Shown piece after piece: positions 1 to 10,318 of a DNA stretch of 64,000 nucleotides. The notes under the pieces were generated by a model. That model did not search any database. It was not told the DNA's origin and saw nothing but the letters and a program-made list of their open reading frames with translations. The DNA is from Sambucus nigra (Eukaryota > Streptophyta > Magnoliopsida > Dipsacales > Adoxaceae), in contig OX422222.1 in NCBI GenBank assembly GCA_949130495.1, positions 271,612,109 to 271,676,108 of the forward strand, in the 5' to 3' direction. Numbering within the stretch: the first letter of the stretch is position 1; each line of letters opens with the position of its first letter. The position numbers and the translations under genes were made by a program.

Positions 1-25
1 CAAGCGACTCAACAAGGTAAACCAT
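1..25 (-). CDS. First eight codons of a Tat antisense ORF (truncated by window edge)
   Basis: Read on the minus strand from an ATG at 25, the sequence encodes MVYLVESL, matching MVYPVESLD at the start of the + strand antisense gene at 4374. This identifies the same extra gene in the left-hand Tat copy, oriented opposite to its element. Only the start is inside the window. The call rests on the eight-residue match and on the collinear matching upstream sequence. Confidence 0.6.
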
Positions 26-450
26 GATGAATAAAAGAAATAAAAGAGAAGGAAGAAGATCTTACAGGAAAATGATGGATTTGTTGACAACGAACGATGA
101 AAGGGATGAACGCACAAGAGAGAGAGAAAATGGAAAACTCAAAGATACAGATTTGAAAAAGTAGAAGACGATATGATTTTCTGCAATGCTTAAATACCTT
201 AGCTTGGGAAAAGGTAAAAGTAATGATTATAAAGGGAGACGTTTACGCTACCGGAGGCTAAAAGGACAAAAAAGGGCGCGGAGATCGAAGCAGTTAGAAA
301 AATTTGAAAAGTCTGATTCTATGAATTCGAAAAGAAAAATAAATGCAAAGAAAACGCTCCTAAAATTCAGGATGACCATTTGATCCCGCCATATTTCGAG
401 AAGAATGTTCCAAACTCCTCAATCTCGAACTGTGAAACATTGGGGGCTTC
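1..450 (+). mobile_element. 3' subterminal region of a plus-strand Tat-lineage Gypsy element
   Basis: This stretch matches, in reverse complement, the 3951-4374 region upstream of the 3' LTR of the minus-strand Tat element (shared blocks such as GATACAGATTTGAAAA and the purine tract AACATTGGGGGCTTC). The tract TGGGGGCTTC at 441-450 directly precedes the LTR and is the likely polypurine tract. The element therefore runs in from the left of the window on the + strand. The 65-codon open frame at 186-383 has no counterpart in the related copy and is taken as chance. Confidence 0.75.
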
Positions 451-859
451 TGTTGATACCAAATTTAGTCTGCTGACATGGCACAATGAAGTGGAGACAC
501 GTGTCTATCTACATGTCACTAACAAATATTTCTGAACAATACCTTGACTTCGAGGAACTCAATTTCCCCGACCAATTCAGATACTCCGAGCAGTAGATGC
601 TTACCGAGGAACTTTACTGCACCGAGCAACTCATGGATACCGAGCAGCTTAGGCGGTCCGAGCTGCACCTCGATTAGAGCATTTATTATCAGACAATTAA
701 GAGGATTAAATGCGGATTATTATCATACGGATGTATACGCTTATTGAACAACTATGTATTACCCATTCACATGCACAACCTCATGGCTATAAATACATTG
801 TATCATCCTCATTGTAAGGAGATCGGAATTTCTTGAGAATAATCCTACTTCGAGAATTC

Positions 860-3661
860 TGATAAGCACCCAAAACTGTACAATTTATGCCCCAAATAGA
901 CGTACTTTAGTTGCTATTTCTCGACAATATGGGTCTTATGCGCGTAAATGTTTATTATGCAGGTTTAATGTACGTTGCGGTGTTCAAACGCGTATTTCAA
1001 GGCAATTGTGCATTTTACGGAGCTAAATACCAAATTCCCTGACCTCATCCTACCCAAACTTAGCCTAAACTGTCCCAAACCCTCTGTGTGTTTTGTTTGT
1101 GTCCTTTTTATTAATTTTTAGATTTTTAGTTTGAGTCTTTTCTATTTTTAGGATTTATTTTAGATTTATTTTAGAATTTTTAGAATTTATTTTCTATTTT
1201 ATTTTTATTAATATAATTTTATTTTATTTTGATTTTTATTAGTTTCTAGTTTTATTTTATTTTATTAAGATTTTAATTTTTAGGATTTCATTTATTTTTT
1301 AGTTTATTAGATTTTATATTTTTAGGACTTTAGTTTTTATTAGATTTTTCATTTTTTTATTTTTTTTGTTTTATTATTTTAGTTTTTAATAGCTTTGGAT
1401 TTTATTTTTAGTTTTAATATTTTTATTATTTTTAGTTTGTTTTATTTTTCTAGTTAAATTTTATTTATTTTTTTTAGTTTTAGTTTTATTAATTTTTATT
1501 GAGTCTTTTTATTATTTTTAGGGGTTCAAATTAAACACACACACACACACACCACACACACTACTTATCCTACACCCTTACCCTTACCCTTACCTTCACC
1601 CTCACCCAACTTACCATACCCCTCACCCACCAAATCCCCCCCCCCCCCCCACTTCATCTTCAACCTCAAACCCATCACTCTCTCCTCTCCACCATTAGCA
1701 CAAAACAAAACACACACTAAAACCCATCTCTCTCTCTCTCTCTGAAAACCCAAACATTACCACCTCTCTCTCTCCTCTTACCCATATCCCCATAATCAAG
1801 CCTCAATCCCCGATCGCAGCCACCATCGCCGACACCGCCCGAGACCCGCCTGCGATCGGTCACCCCCATATCCTCCGGCGTCGACCAGCACCCCCGGCGA
1901 TCTGAGCTCGCCCTCCCGCGCACCTCCTGACCTGTCGCCGGACCCACCTGAAAACCCGCCGGTGCAAGCCCCTGCCGTCCCCCACCAGTGTCGTAGTCGC
2001 CGGCGACCTGCCACAAACCAAATCGCGACCCAACTGCCATCATCCGGACCTCCAAACCCGGAGCTGCTCCCTAACCCGCGACCCAAAACCAATTCGGTCT
2101 CTCTCTCTCCTTGATCCACTTTCTTCCATACCCAAATCCTTACCCGAAACCAAACCCTTTCTCCATCCATGACAAACCCAACTTCTGAAAATCCACCTCC
2201 AACCCATTTGTCAAGACCCATTTCCACATCTCAAAAGCCACGATTCATTCACCTGCCAATTTTCAAAAGCCAAATAAACCAAAAGCCAAATAACAAAACC
2301 CACATGTGCCAAAACTAACTTACCACCTTTTACCCAAAATACCCCTCAACTACCTTTCTAACCCCAATACCCATTATACCCCCATTTAACAAATCAAATT
2401 TTATCCTCCCCAACCTCACCCACATGACCTCACACCCCTCATGTGCACACCCTAACCAATTTTCAATTGTATCCCTTTGCTCCATTGCATATAAAAAGAA
2501 GATGAAGACCTCATTTGTAAAAAATCCTAGATTAGAGAGAGGAAATTGTAGAGAGAAATTTTAGGGTTAGAAATAAATAGTAGATTAGAATTAATTGTTT
2601 TTATTTTCTTCTTTTCAATTTAAATTGAGTGAAAGTAATTCTAGTGAGAATCAATTTGTGTGTTAGTGCTTCATGTGTATTTGTTGATCATTCAAATTGA
2701 GAGGTGTATGCTTCAAATTGGAAGACTAGAGTTCAACTTTCTCAAAGAGATTTGGTTTGCTTGTTCTATTCTCTTCTCTTTTATTTTAATAGCCTTGATT
2801 ATTAATTTGTCATATTTCATATCATGTTAGGCTAAAACCCCTTTCAAGGGGTGGGGTGAAACCCTTATTTGATATTATTTTAGTTTAATTAGTTTGTTTA
2901 CATGAATTATCCCTTTGAATGTTAATTTTGATCCCTCACCCTTAGATTTACGCCTCGAGAGAGGGTAAATGATTTTCGAGAGAAAATCGAAATTCTAGTG
3001 ATAATACCCATTTTAGATTCGAACTAGAGATAGGGGTTTCTTAAGTGGGGTATTATCATTTGAATTTCAACTCTAAATTTAATTTCTAAGATTGACATAA
3101 ATTCTAATTGATCGATCCTAGCGGGTGATTAATTAAAAGGAGTGTAGATCTAGTTTTCTGGAGTTGTGAGGTGTTAATTTTAATTTTCTAAAAGATTACT
3201 ATTCTAATTACACTTGCAACGAGAGTTGGTTTGTAATTTTAATATTAATTTGGGAGAATTCAAATAATTAAATTAATTAATTCGAATAACTAAAATTTGT
3301 GGTGTAATCCCACTCCTTGATTGTTCTCACAATTATTTTCCTCACTTTATCTTTTATTTTAGTGTTAGACCTTATTTTTTATTTTAGTCACTTTTTAGTT
3401 AGTTGTTTAGATTAGTTTAGACCTCACCTCACCCTTTTGTTTTAATATTGAAAAAGCTAAAAAAAAATAGAAAAGTGAAAAAGCACAAAAAGAAAATAAA
3501 TAGTGAATTACAATTGAATTGATTACATGTGCTTTACTCCCTAGAAAGTGGATTGATACCCTTACTTACCTCTACACTTTAGATTGTTATTATTTGTAGG
3601 TATTTGAGGTTTTGACTAACTTGGCTTCAAACAACGACCACATGCAAAAGCCAAGTTATCA
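860..3661. mobile_element. 2.8-kb solo-LTR-like insertion with 5-bp TSD
   Basis: The insertion starts TGATAAGCACC and ends AAGTTATCA (TGATAA/TTATCA inverted ends) and is flanked by AATTC at 855-859 and 3662-3666. The TG...CA ends plus a 5-bp duplication fit an LTR-retrotransposon solo LTR. It holds a T-rich tract (1100-1520), CA and CT microsatellites, a GC-rich island (1795-2090) and a TATA-like ATATAAAAAG near 2488. I see no PBS, polypurine tract or protein domain. A non-coding short retrotransposon is the alternative; the lineage is not recognised. Confidence 0.75.
1532..1745. repeat. Microsatellite cluster: (CA)n, poly-C and (CT)n
   Basis: A CA run lies at 1532-1560, a C-only run at 1636-1650 and a CT run near 1725-1742, separated by C-rich sequence containing CTTACC repeats. 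All lie inside the 2.8-kb LTR-like insertion. The runs produce spurious open frames on the minus strand. Confidence 0.9.
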
Positions 3662-3801
3662 AATTCCTAAACAGTCAATAATAACACAAACAGTGGACGT
3701 AGGCCATTCGTTCAAGGCTGAACCACATTAAAATCTCTTGTCTTATTTATTTTTATCTGTGATTAAACAAATTAGAGATAGTCTAATTTTTTACATCAAC
3801 A

Positions 3802-3881
3802 AATAATTAATCACATATTTATTCCCATAATAATAATTAATCACTTAATTATTTAAATCGTCAAAAATACGGGGTGTTACA
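3802..3881 (-). repeat. Fragment of the start of a chromovirus-type LTR
   Basis: On the minus strand this begins TGTAACACCCCGTATTTTTG and continues AT-rich, resembling the start of the chromovirus 5' LTR at 56801 (TGTAACACCCCCTATTTCTG). It interrupts the minus-strand Tat LTR about 70 bp from its start and then abuts the end of the + strand Tat LTR. Only about 80 bp remain, so this is a deletion or rearrangement junction. Confidence 0.55.
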
Positions 3882-3960
3882 TTGCCATGTAGGTTGACAC
3901 GTGTCTGCAAGTGAGTGGTTCACATCAGCAGACTAAATTTGGTATCAACGGAAGCCCCCA
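3882..3960 (-). repeat. Truncated 3' LTR (first ~70 bp) and polypurine tract of Tat-1
   Basis: On the minus strand TGGGGGCTTC (3951-3960, polypurine tract) is followed by CGTTGATACCAAATTTAG, the LTR start with a T to C change at its first base. About 70 bp follow before the chromovirus LTR fragment interrupts. The same block in opposite orientation lies at 441-525. Confidence 0.8.
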
Positions 3961-4877
3961 ATGTTTTACAGTTGATGTTGAAGGAGAGTGTGGAACATTT
4001 TTCTTGAAAACTGCTTGGATTACGGATCTTCATGGATTTTAGGAAAATTTTATAATTCCTTTTTGAGCGCATAATATCAGACTTCATAAATATTTTGAAG
4101 TTTCACGATCATTTTGATATTCGTGCCCTTTTGTTCTTTTAGCCGTCGGAAACGCAAACGTATTTCCTTGTAATCATTATTTTTCTCTATTCCCGAGGTA
4201 AAGTAATTAAGTGTGACAGAAATCCTATCGTTTTTCACTTTTCAAATCTGTATCTCTGAACTCTTCATCTTCTCTCTATCTTTTGCCTTCTTTCTTTCCA
4301 TCGTTCATTGACAACTGATCTCTATTTCCTATGTAAGATTTTCTTCCCTTCTTCTTTATTTGCTTTATTCACCATGGTTTATCCTGTTGAGTCGTTAGAC
4401 AAATTTCGATCTGAGTTTTCAATCCCTTCGTGGGTTATTTTGGAAGAACTTTCTGAGCCTTCTGATTATTTTTCTTTGGCTGAGGGACACTGGTTCCCAA
4501 GTCTTTTATAGCCGAATGTGGCTTTTCTTTCCCGCCAAATCCCCTGTGTTTGGAGTTTTGCCAATATTTTGATGTTGTACCTGCAAGAGTAGATTCAAAT
4601 ACATGGAGGATAATTAATGACGTACATAGGTTGAATCAACTTCATGGAACCCGTTTAGGGATTCCAGAGATTATGTATTGCTACAGATGGGTTACTAGTG
4701 ATCGTACTTTTTACTTAAAAACTAGGTTTTTGAATAGAGCGTTAGTTGTCAATCTTCCTGATGCCAATAGGGATTATTTTGATCATGGGGTTATGATGAG
4801 AAATTGGAAACACCCTCCATTAAATGGAGATGATGTATACCAAGGTCCCAGGTGTCCACTTTATGGCAATGGGATAG

Positions 4878-4955
4878 GTTGTTTTTATTTTTGAAATCTT
4901 GTTTTCTTTGTATTTGATAAAATGCATCACTGACATTTGATTTTGTTTGTTACAG
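4878..4955 (+). other. Intron 1 of antisense gene 1 (78 bp, GT-AG)
   Basis: The donor GGTTGT follows exon codon ATA G, and the T-rich tract TTTTGTTTGTTACAG ends the intron. Splicing restores an open frame through GTT GAC AGT AAA AGG. Without splicing the frame stops at 4894. Confidence 0.7.
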
Positions 4956-5668
4956 TTGACAGTAAAAGGAAACCTCCAAAAGAGACCAAGGTTAATATAA
5001 AGCACTTAAAACTTATCTGTGGATTGCATCAATCTGTTGCTGAGGAGCATATTAGATCTGCTTCTTACTTATTGCAATACAAAAGCTACACCTCGTCTTT
5101 TACTGCTCATCGTCGTCCTGTGGTGGTTGATTTTGACCAAGTACCAGCCTCTGAAATAAGTGTGGAAGGTTCTTCTTCTGACTTGAGCATTCGCATCACT
5201 GATCTGATGAAGAAAAGATGAGCTCCTGGCTTTTTTGACAAGTCTACCTCTACCATTGTGGAGGCAAAGAAAAGTAAACCAGATGTTCCAGAAGAAGGGA
5301 CAAAGACTATAGATGTGCCCCCTCCTACTGCTGCCAAGGAAGCTGGCAAGAAGCGCCCTATGGCTCCAAGTAAAACTGTTGCTATCTCTCCTTTGAGTGA
5401 TGTTGTTGTCATATCACCAATAAAGACAGCATCTTTAATTGAAAATGCTCCAGCTCCTCTGAGGAGATTAAAGAAAAGTTTTTCTGAGAGACCTGCTGAA
5501 CCTATCTCTCAACCTTCAAATGTTAAAGGTAGTTTTCCAACTCCTGTTCCTTCGAGCTCTACTGTGGGCTTGGTAAAATCCTGGACTGTCCGAGAGGTCC
5601 AAGGCATTGAAGATACTCTTTCTCATGAGAGAATTACTACTCTAGCTTCTCAACACATTGCATTAGTA

Positions 5669-5746
5669 AGTATTGTTAGCCTGAGTCTTTTGCTTTATAA
5701 TATTATGTTCATCCATTGACTTAAAGCTCTTTCTTTTTTCAACTGG
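5669..5746 (+). other. Probable intron 2 of antisense gene 1 (degraded acceptor)
   Basis: A consensus donor GTAAGTATT follows CACATTGCATTA. A pyrimidine tract CTCTTTCTTTTTTCAACTG precedes GTAATGTGTTTCAACGG, where the expected AG is TG. Removing this segment keeps the frame into KKDEAIRASSSLSGVEKASV. The length is again about 78 bp. Confidence 0.5.
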
Positions 5747-6622
5747 TAATGTGTTTCAACGGCATTTTGAAGAAGGACGAAGCTATCAGGGCTTCAAGCT
5801 CCTTGAGTGGAGTAGAGAAAGCTTCTGTTTGGATGATCCAATCTTTGAAAGATTCTCGTTAAAAGTACGAGGAAGATAAAGGTACTTGGGAAAAGTAATT
5901 TAAGTCCATTGAGCTAGACAGAGATTAGGCTGTGAATGCCTCCAAGGAATTGGAGAAGAAGTTGAAGGAGTTTGAACAGAGCAACAAGGAGTTTAAACAG
6001 AGCAACAAGGAGCTTGAGGTTAAGCTTAAGTCTACTGAAGAGAAAGTTATTAAACTTCAAGATGTTGAGCAACAGAAAACGGAGGTGAAAGAAAAGTTAA
6101 AGTTTTTCGAGGAGCTCCTTAGGGAAAGGACCTCCTCGGAGAAGGCAAAAAGGAAAACTGCAGTTAAAAAATCCTTCAGTACTGGTTGGGACAAGGGCTG
6201 TAACAAGGGTCTGGTTGTCATGTATTCTCAAATAGAGTATGCAGGTGTTAAATATTTTAGGAATGAATGGGTAGTAGCCTTGAAGGAGCTGAAGGTTGCT
6301 GAGAATTTTGAGTTATTCCAGCAGCACACTCATGGCCCTCCTCCCTCTGCCGGAGAAGAAGAATATAAAGCAGCTTCAGATGAATCTTTCATGATGACCG
6401 GAGATCAGGCCCCTACTGTTCCTATTATTCTTCCTTTCGAGCAACTCCAACCAACCAGCACTTCTATCGAGCAGCTACCATTGTCCTCCGAGCAACCAAC
6501 CCCTTCATCCAAACCTTCTGAGGAAGTCGTAGGAAACAAGGAGAAGGTGTAAAGTTGTTCGGGTTTTTTATTTTTTTGTTTTCTTGAATGTAACTTGGAA
6601 CTATGTATCTCCTCTTATGATG

Positions 6623-6628
6623 AATAAA
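6623..6628 (+). terminator. Polyadenylation signal AATAAA after antisense gene 1
   Basis: AATAAA lies 71 bp past the stop codon, in T-rich sequence, before the start of the second antisense gene. It is consistent with a separate + strand transcript. Confidence 0.4.
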
Positions 6629-6721
6629 AATTCAAACTTTGGTTGTTCGTCTTGAATTTCTCTTTTACTTGCTCTGTCTGCATCATTATTGATTCTTTTT
6701 ATTTCTTCTCTTTGCTAGTTT

Positions 6722-7948
6722 ATGGCCAGGACGGAGCGCTTATCAGCTCATGATACAGAATTGATGAAGAAATGCAATGACTATTTTAAAGTTGGTCATG
6801 CAGATCTTAATGAAGCTCAAATCATTGATATCCTTGGTTAAGATGCTTCTGAATGAACAATTTAAGCTTACCAATACTTGAAGTGCTTTTTCGATTGTGC
6901 TATTGCCAATAATGTGGACTACTATGAGATGATTGAAGATCTCCAAGGAACGATCGAGGAACTTCAGCAGCAGTACAAAGAATCCTCCACACTTTTACAT
7001 CAAGGTTATGAGAGAAAGTACCAGCAATTGAGTGCTGATAAGGGATATGATAAGTTCATCTCTGCTCATGAGAAGAAGGAGAGTGTTCTGAAGCTTAAAG
7101 TTAAAGAGCATAGGCATATTTCCAAGTTGTTGGAGCAGGAAAACATTGCTTTGCAAGAGGAAATAAAGCAACTCAAATCTGCTGCTTCTTCTTCGGGAGC
7201 CTTGGTCCCAGTAAATGATGATGGTTTTTCATTTTTGGAAGTATAAAATGCTAACTTACGAGATGAGTTAGAAACTTTGAAACGGGCTGGACCCTCCACA
7301 TATACTCGTGGTAGAGCAAGATCTTCTCGTGGACGAGCAAGGGCTGGTCGGGTCACTATTGAAGAAGCGAGAACGTAGTCGGATTTAGAGAATCCAGCCG
7401 TTCAGTTGGTGGCGAAGAACCAAGCCTTGGCAGAAATGTCTAAGAAGATTCTGAACTTCACCGAACAACTCTCTAATTAAAGCTCTGCTCTGGAAAGTAA
7501 AGAAATTCTAGTGAATAAACTCTACGAGCAACTTGAGAGGTTAACTTATCAATTCCAAAAGCAGCCCATGGAATTTTGGATGGCTGGGTATAACGAAGCT
7601 CTGTACCATCTCGATGCTCGGTTGCAGCAGTCAAATAATGAGGGATATAAGCAGGGGTGGTTATATCCTGGGGTGCTCAATTTGCCCGTGCCTCCTTTTA
7701 ATCTTGATATTAGTTGGATTCCTGCTCGTGCAATTCCTCAATACTTGATTTCAAAGTATCTCGACGATTACAGTCTTCATGAAAACTTTGAGATATCTCG
7801 CCCAGAGCATTTGCTTGATCGTCCCTCCATAATGAATGTTAGAATGCTGCGAGATGTTAACTTTATAAATTCTCCTTATGCATTAGATGATCCTCCAGCC
7901 GAGGTAGAACCTGTTTCAAAAGCAGAGGAGAAGAAACCCATAGAGTAG
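6722..7948 (+). pseudogene. Antisense extra gene 2 of Tat-1 (coiled-coil protein)
   Basis: One reading frame runs from the ATG at 6722 (MARTERLSAHDTELMKKCND) to the stop at 7948, broken by in-frame stops at 6839, 6854, 6863, 7244 and others near 7376 and 7480. The middle is a heptad-rich coiled coil (DLQGTIEELQQQYKESSTLL), followed by an Arg/Gly stretch (TRGRARSSRGRARAGR) and a C-terminal globular part around WMAGYNEALYHLDARLQQSN. I do not recognise a named domain. It follows antisense gene 1 on the same strand and resembles its coiled-coil tail, so it could be a downstream part of one longer gene. Confidence 0.55.
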
Positions 7949-8289
7949 GATATTCTTATGTAATGAATCAGACTTTTCACATCATATGTAATTTTACTTG
8001 ACTTGAATGAAGAAATTTTTAGTCTTTTGCCATTTCACTTTCTTCTAAATAATTTGTAGAATATCTTTGCTCGTTGGTTGGTAAATATATATACTATACT
8101 TATCCTATTTGTTGTTTGATTATAGTGACTTGTCACACTTTGGGCCTAAGCAATGGAATGATTTTCATCCCATGTTCCTGCTTAGTTGTAGTAATCTCGT
8201 ATGGATTACCTTATTGCCTAAACAGTGGATGCCCCGGGAGGTCATCCAGCTTCTTGCCTAGTTTGGTACTAACCAACCAGAGTTGATTT

Positions 8290-8740
8290 TAATTGATTTA
8301 CCGACCAACCGGAGTTGGTGGTAATTAGTTCCCGACCAACCGGAGTTGGTGGTAATTGATTCCCGACCAATCAGAGTTGGTGGTAATTTATTTGCCGACC
8401 AATTGGAGTTGGTGGTAATTTATTTGTCGACCAACCGGAGTTGCTGGTAATTAGTTCCCAACCAACCGAAGTTGGTGGTAATTGATTTGCCGACCAACCG
8501 GAGTTGGTGGTAATTGATTCCCGACCAACCGAAGTTGGCGGTAATTGATATGCCGACCAACCAGAGTTGATGGTAATTAGTTCCCTACCAACCGGAGTTG
8601 GTGGTAATTGATTCCCGACCAATCGGAGTTGGTGGTAATTGATTTGCCAACCAACCGGAGTTGGTGGTAATTAGTTCCCGACCAACTCGGTTGGTGGTAA
8701 TTGATTCCCGACCAACCGGAGTTGGTGGTAATTGATTTGA
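8290..8740 (+). repeat. 31-32-bp tandem array downstream of Tat-1 integrase
   Basis: About 14 copies of a unit built on CCGACCAACCGGAGTTGGTG followed by GTAATTNNTTC/G. Each unit holds the short inverted repeat CCAAC...GTTGG. Variable tandem repeats between pol and the 3' LTR are known in Tat/Ogre elements. Single-base changes and small indels separate the copies. Confidence 0.95.
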
Positions 8741-8877
8741 TGTGTTGCTATGAATTTGGGTTTGTGGTTTGTGTAATGTTTTGCACTAATACTTCGAAAA
8801 AAACTTCAACAAAAGGAAATGGGGGTGAAACATCACTTTATTCATTTTGAAAAAACTGCGTTACATATGAATTTTAA

Positions 8878-10313
8878 CTACTGATAATACTTGCGCAGAT
8901 ACTCTGCGTTCCATGCATTCTTGAATTCTTCTCCTTCCAAGGTTTCAATCCTATATGTCCCCGGACAAATAACTTCTGTTACTCTGTAGGGTCCATACCA
9001 GTTGTCTTCTAGTTTGTTATGCTTTTGGATCACTTTCTTCAGCAAATAATCCCCTTCCTTCAAATCACACTTCTTTACTCTTTTGTTATAGAACAAAGTT
9101 GTTCGTTATTGATATGATGCATTCCTGATTGCTGCCTCTTCCCTAAATTCTTCGAGCATATCCAGGTATAATCTTCTCATTAAGTTACTGATAGGAGAAT
9201 TGAAATTAAGCACCCTATGCGTGTGTAGACCCAATTTAGCAGGTATAACAGCCTCACTCCCAAATGCCAGCATATATGGAGACTCTCCTGTCACTGTTTG
9301 TGGTGTGGTACAATAAGCCCATAGCACAGAATGTAGCTCGTTAATCCAATTTTCCTTTGCATCATCCAGTCATTTTTTCAAACCATTCAGTAGAGTTCTG
9401 TTTGTCACCTCAGTTTGCCCATTACTTTGGGGATGGCCTGGTGCATGGTGGATCTTCAGTACGTTGGATTTATGATAATACGCAGCAAACTCCTCATTAT
9501 CAAACTAGGTTCCAAGGTCAGTAATGAATGCATGTGGGAGACCATATCTACAGATAATATTCTTCCAAATAAATTAATAGACTTTGTCTTATATCATATC
9601 AATGAGAGGCTCAGCTTGCACCCATTTGGTAAAGTAATCCACAGCAACCACAAGGTATCCGAATCTTCCTTTGGTTGTTGGAAGTGGTCCTACTAAGTCT
9701 ATCCCCCACATGGCGAATGGCCAAGGGGGTGTTATGGGTGTTAACAATGCTTGGGGAGTTCTTCGGATGGAAGAAAAGCGTTGACATTTATCGCACTTCT
9801 TAGCATAAGCTACGCAATCAGCTTTCATCGTTGGCTAGTAATATCCCGGCATTGTTATTTTCTACAAAAGCGTCCGACCTGCTACATGAGCTCCACAAGA
9901 CCCTTCATGAACCTCTTCGATTAAATCTTTCACTTCAGAGGGATGGACACGTCTTTGTAGCCCTGTTATAACTCCTCGTCTATATAAAATACCACTGGTC
10001 AAATCATAACGAGCACCTTTAAACTTCAGTTTCTGGGCTGCGAATTTATCAGTTGGTAAAGCTCCATCTTCAATATAGGCCCTGATGGGATCCATCCAAG
10101 ATGGTCCCAAGTCGAGGGCAATGAAGTTCATCATCAGATCATCGTCTATGCTCCGACCAGCCAGGATTTCTATTGGGATAGTTCGTTATAGCTCGGGGCG
10201 TGTGGCTGATGCTAATCGAGCTAGGGCGTCTGCTCTTGCATTCTCCAATCTGGGTATTCTAATCAACTGAACTGCAGTAAAACTCGATACCACCTCCATT
10301 ACTTTTGCATGAT
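8878..10313 (-). pseudogene. Tat-1 integrase (with end of second RNase H)
   Basis: Read 10313 to 8878: the second RNase H ends with ENARADALARLAS, then comes the integrase zinc-binding region (EVHEGSCGAH ... KKCDKCQ). The catalytic core has its three acidic residues in GIDLVGPL, FITDLGT and NGQTEVTNRTLL, followed by the C-terminal GDYLLKK...NWYGPYRV domain. A TAG replaces the Gln of the usual GTQFDN motif, giving GT*FDN near 9505; further stops lie near 9370, 9835 and 9860. Integrase joins the cDNA to host DNA; this copy cannot be made intact. Confidence 0.9.
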
Positions 10314-10318
10314 ACTTG

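Larger units (their letters stand above)
451..3801 (+). repeat. 3' LTR of plus-strand Tat element, interrupted
   Basis: The LTR starts TGTTGATACCAAATTTAG and ends TTTTTTACATCAACA, the same termini (TGTTGAT/ATCAACA) as the 21882-22430 LTR. A TATA box (TATAAATA, 788-795) matches that of the other copy. The blocks GAGAATTC before and ACAGTCAATAATAAC plus GTGGACGTAGGCCATTC after the interruption are collinear with the intact LTR. Removing 860-3661 plus one TSD leaves about 545 bp, the expected LTR length. Confidence 0.85.
4374..6552 (+). pseudogene. Antisense extra gene 1 of Tat-1 (putative gypsy-type transposon / Transposase_28-like), spliced
   Basis: Start chosen at the ATG at 4374 (MVYPVESLD), which is conserved in the left-hand copy. 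The N-terminal part contains LCLEFCQYFDVVPARVDSNT followed by WRI, resembling the plant 'putative gypsy type transposon' domain (PF04195-like); this assignment is from memory of the family. A phase-1 intron at 4878-4955 joins ATAG to TTGACAGTAAAAGG. A second donor GTAAGT follows codon TTA at 5668. The C-terminal half is a Lys/Glu-rich coiled coil with EQSNKEFKQSNKELE. Defects: a one-base frameshift near 4509, an in-frame TGA at 5219-5221, three stops between about 5860 and 5931, and a weakened second acceptor. It lies opposite to gag-pol. The function of such proteins is unknown. Confidence 0.7.

Noticed and set aside
186..383. 65-codon basic protein
   Set aside because: Not conserved in the homologous reverse-strand region at 3960-4250; it is Tat subterminal DNA.
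1717..2227. Overlapping Gly/Arg/Asp-rich frames on the minus strand
   Set aside because: Produced by the GC-rich and CT-repeat part of an LTR-like insertion; no domain and no start context.
8290..8740. CRISPR-like array
   Set aside because: Units are contiguous tandem repeats with no unique spacers, in a plant retrotransposon 3' region.
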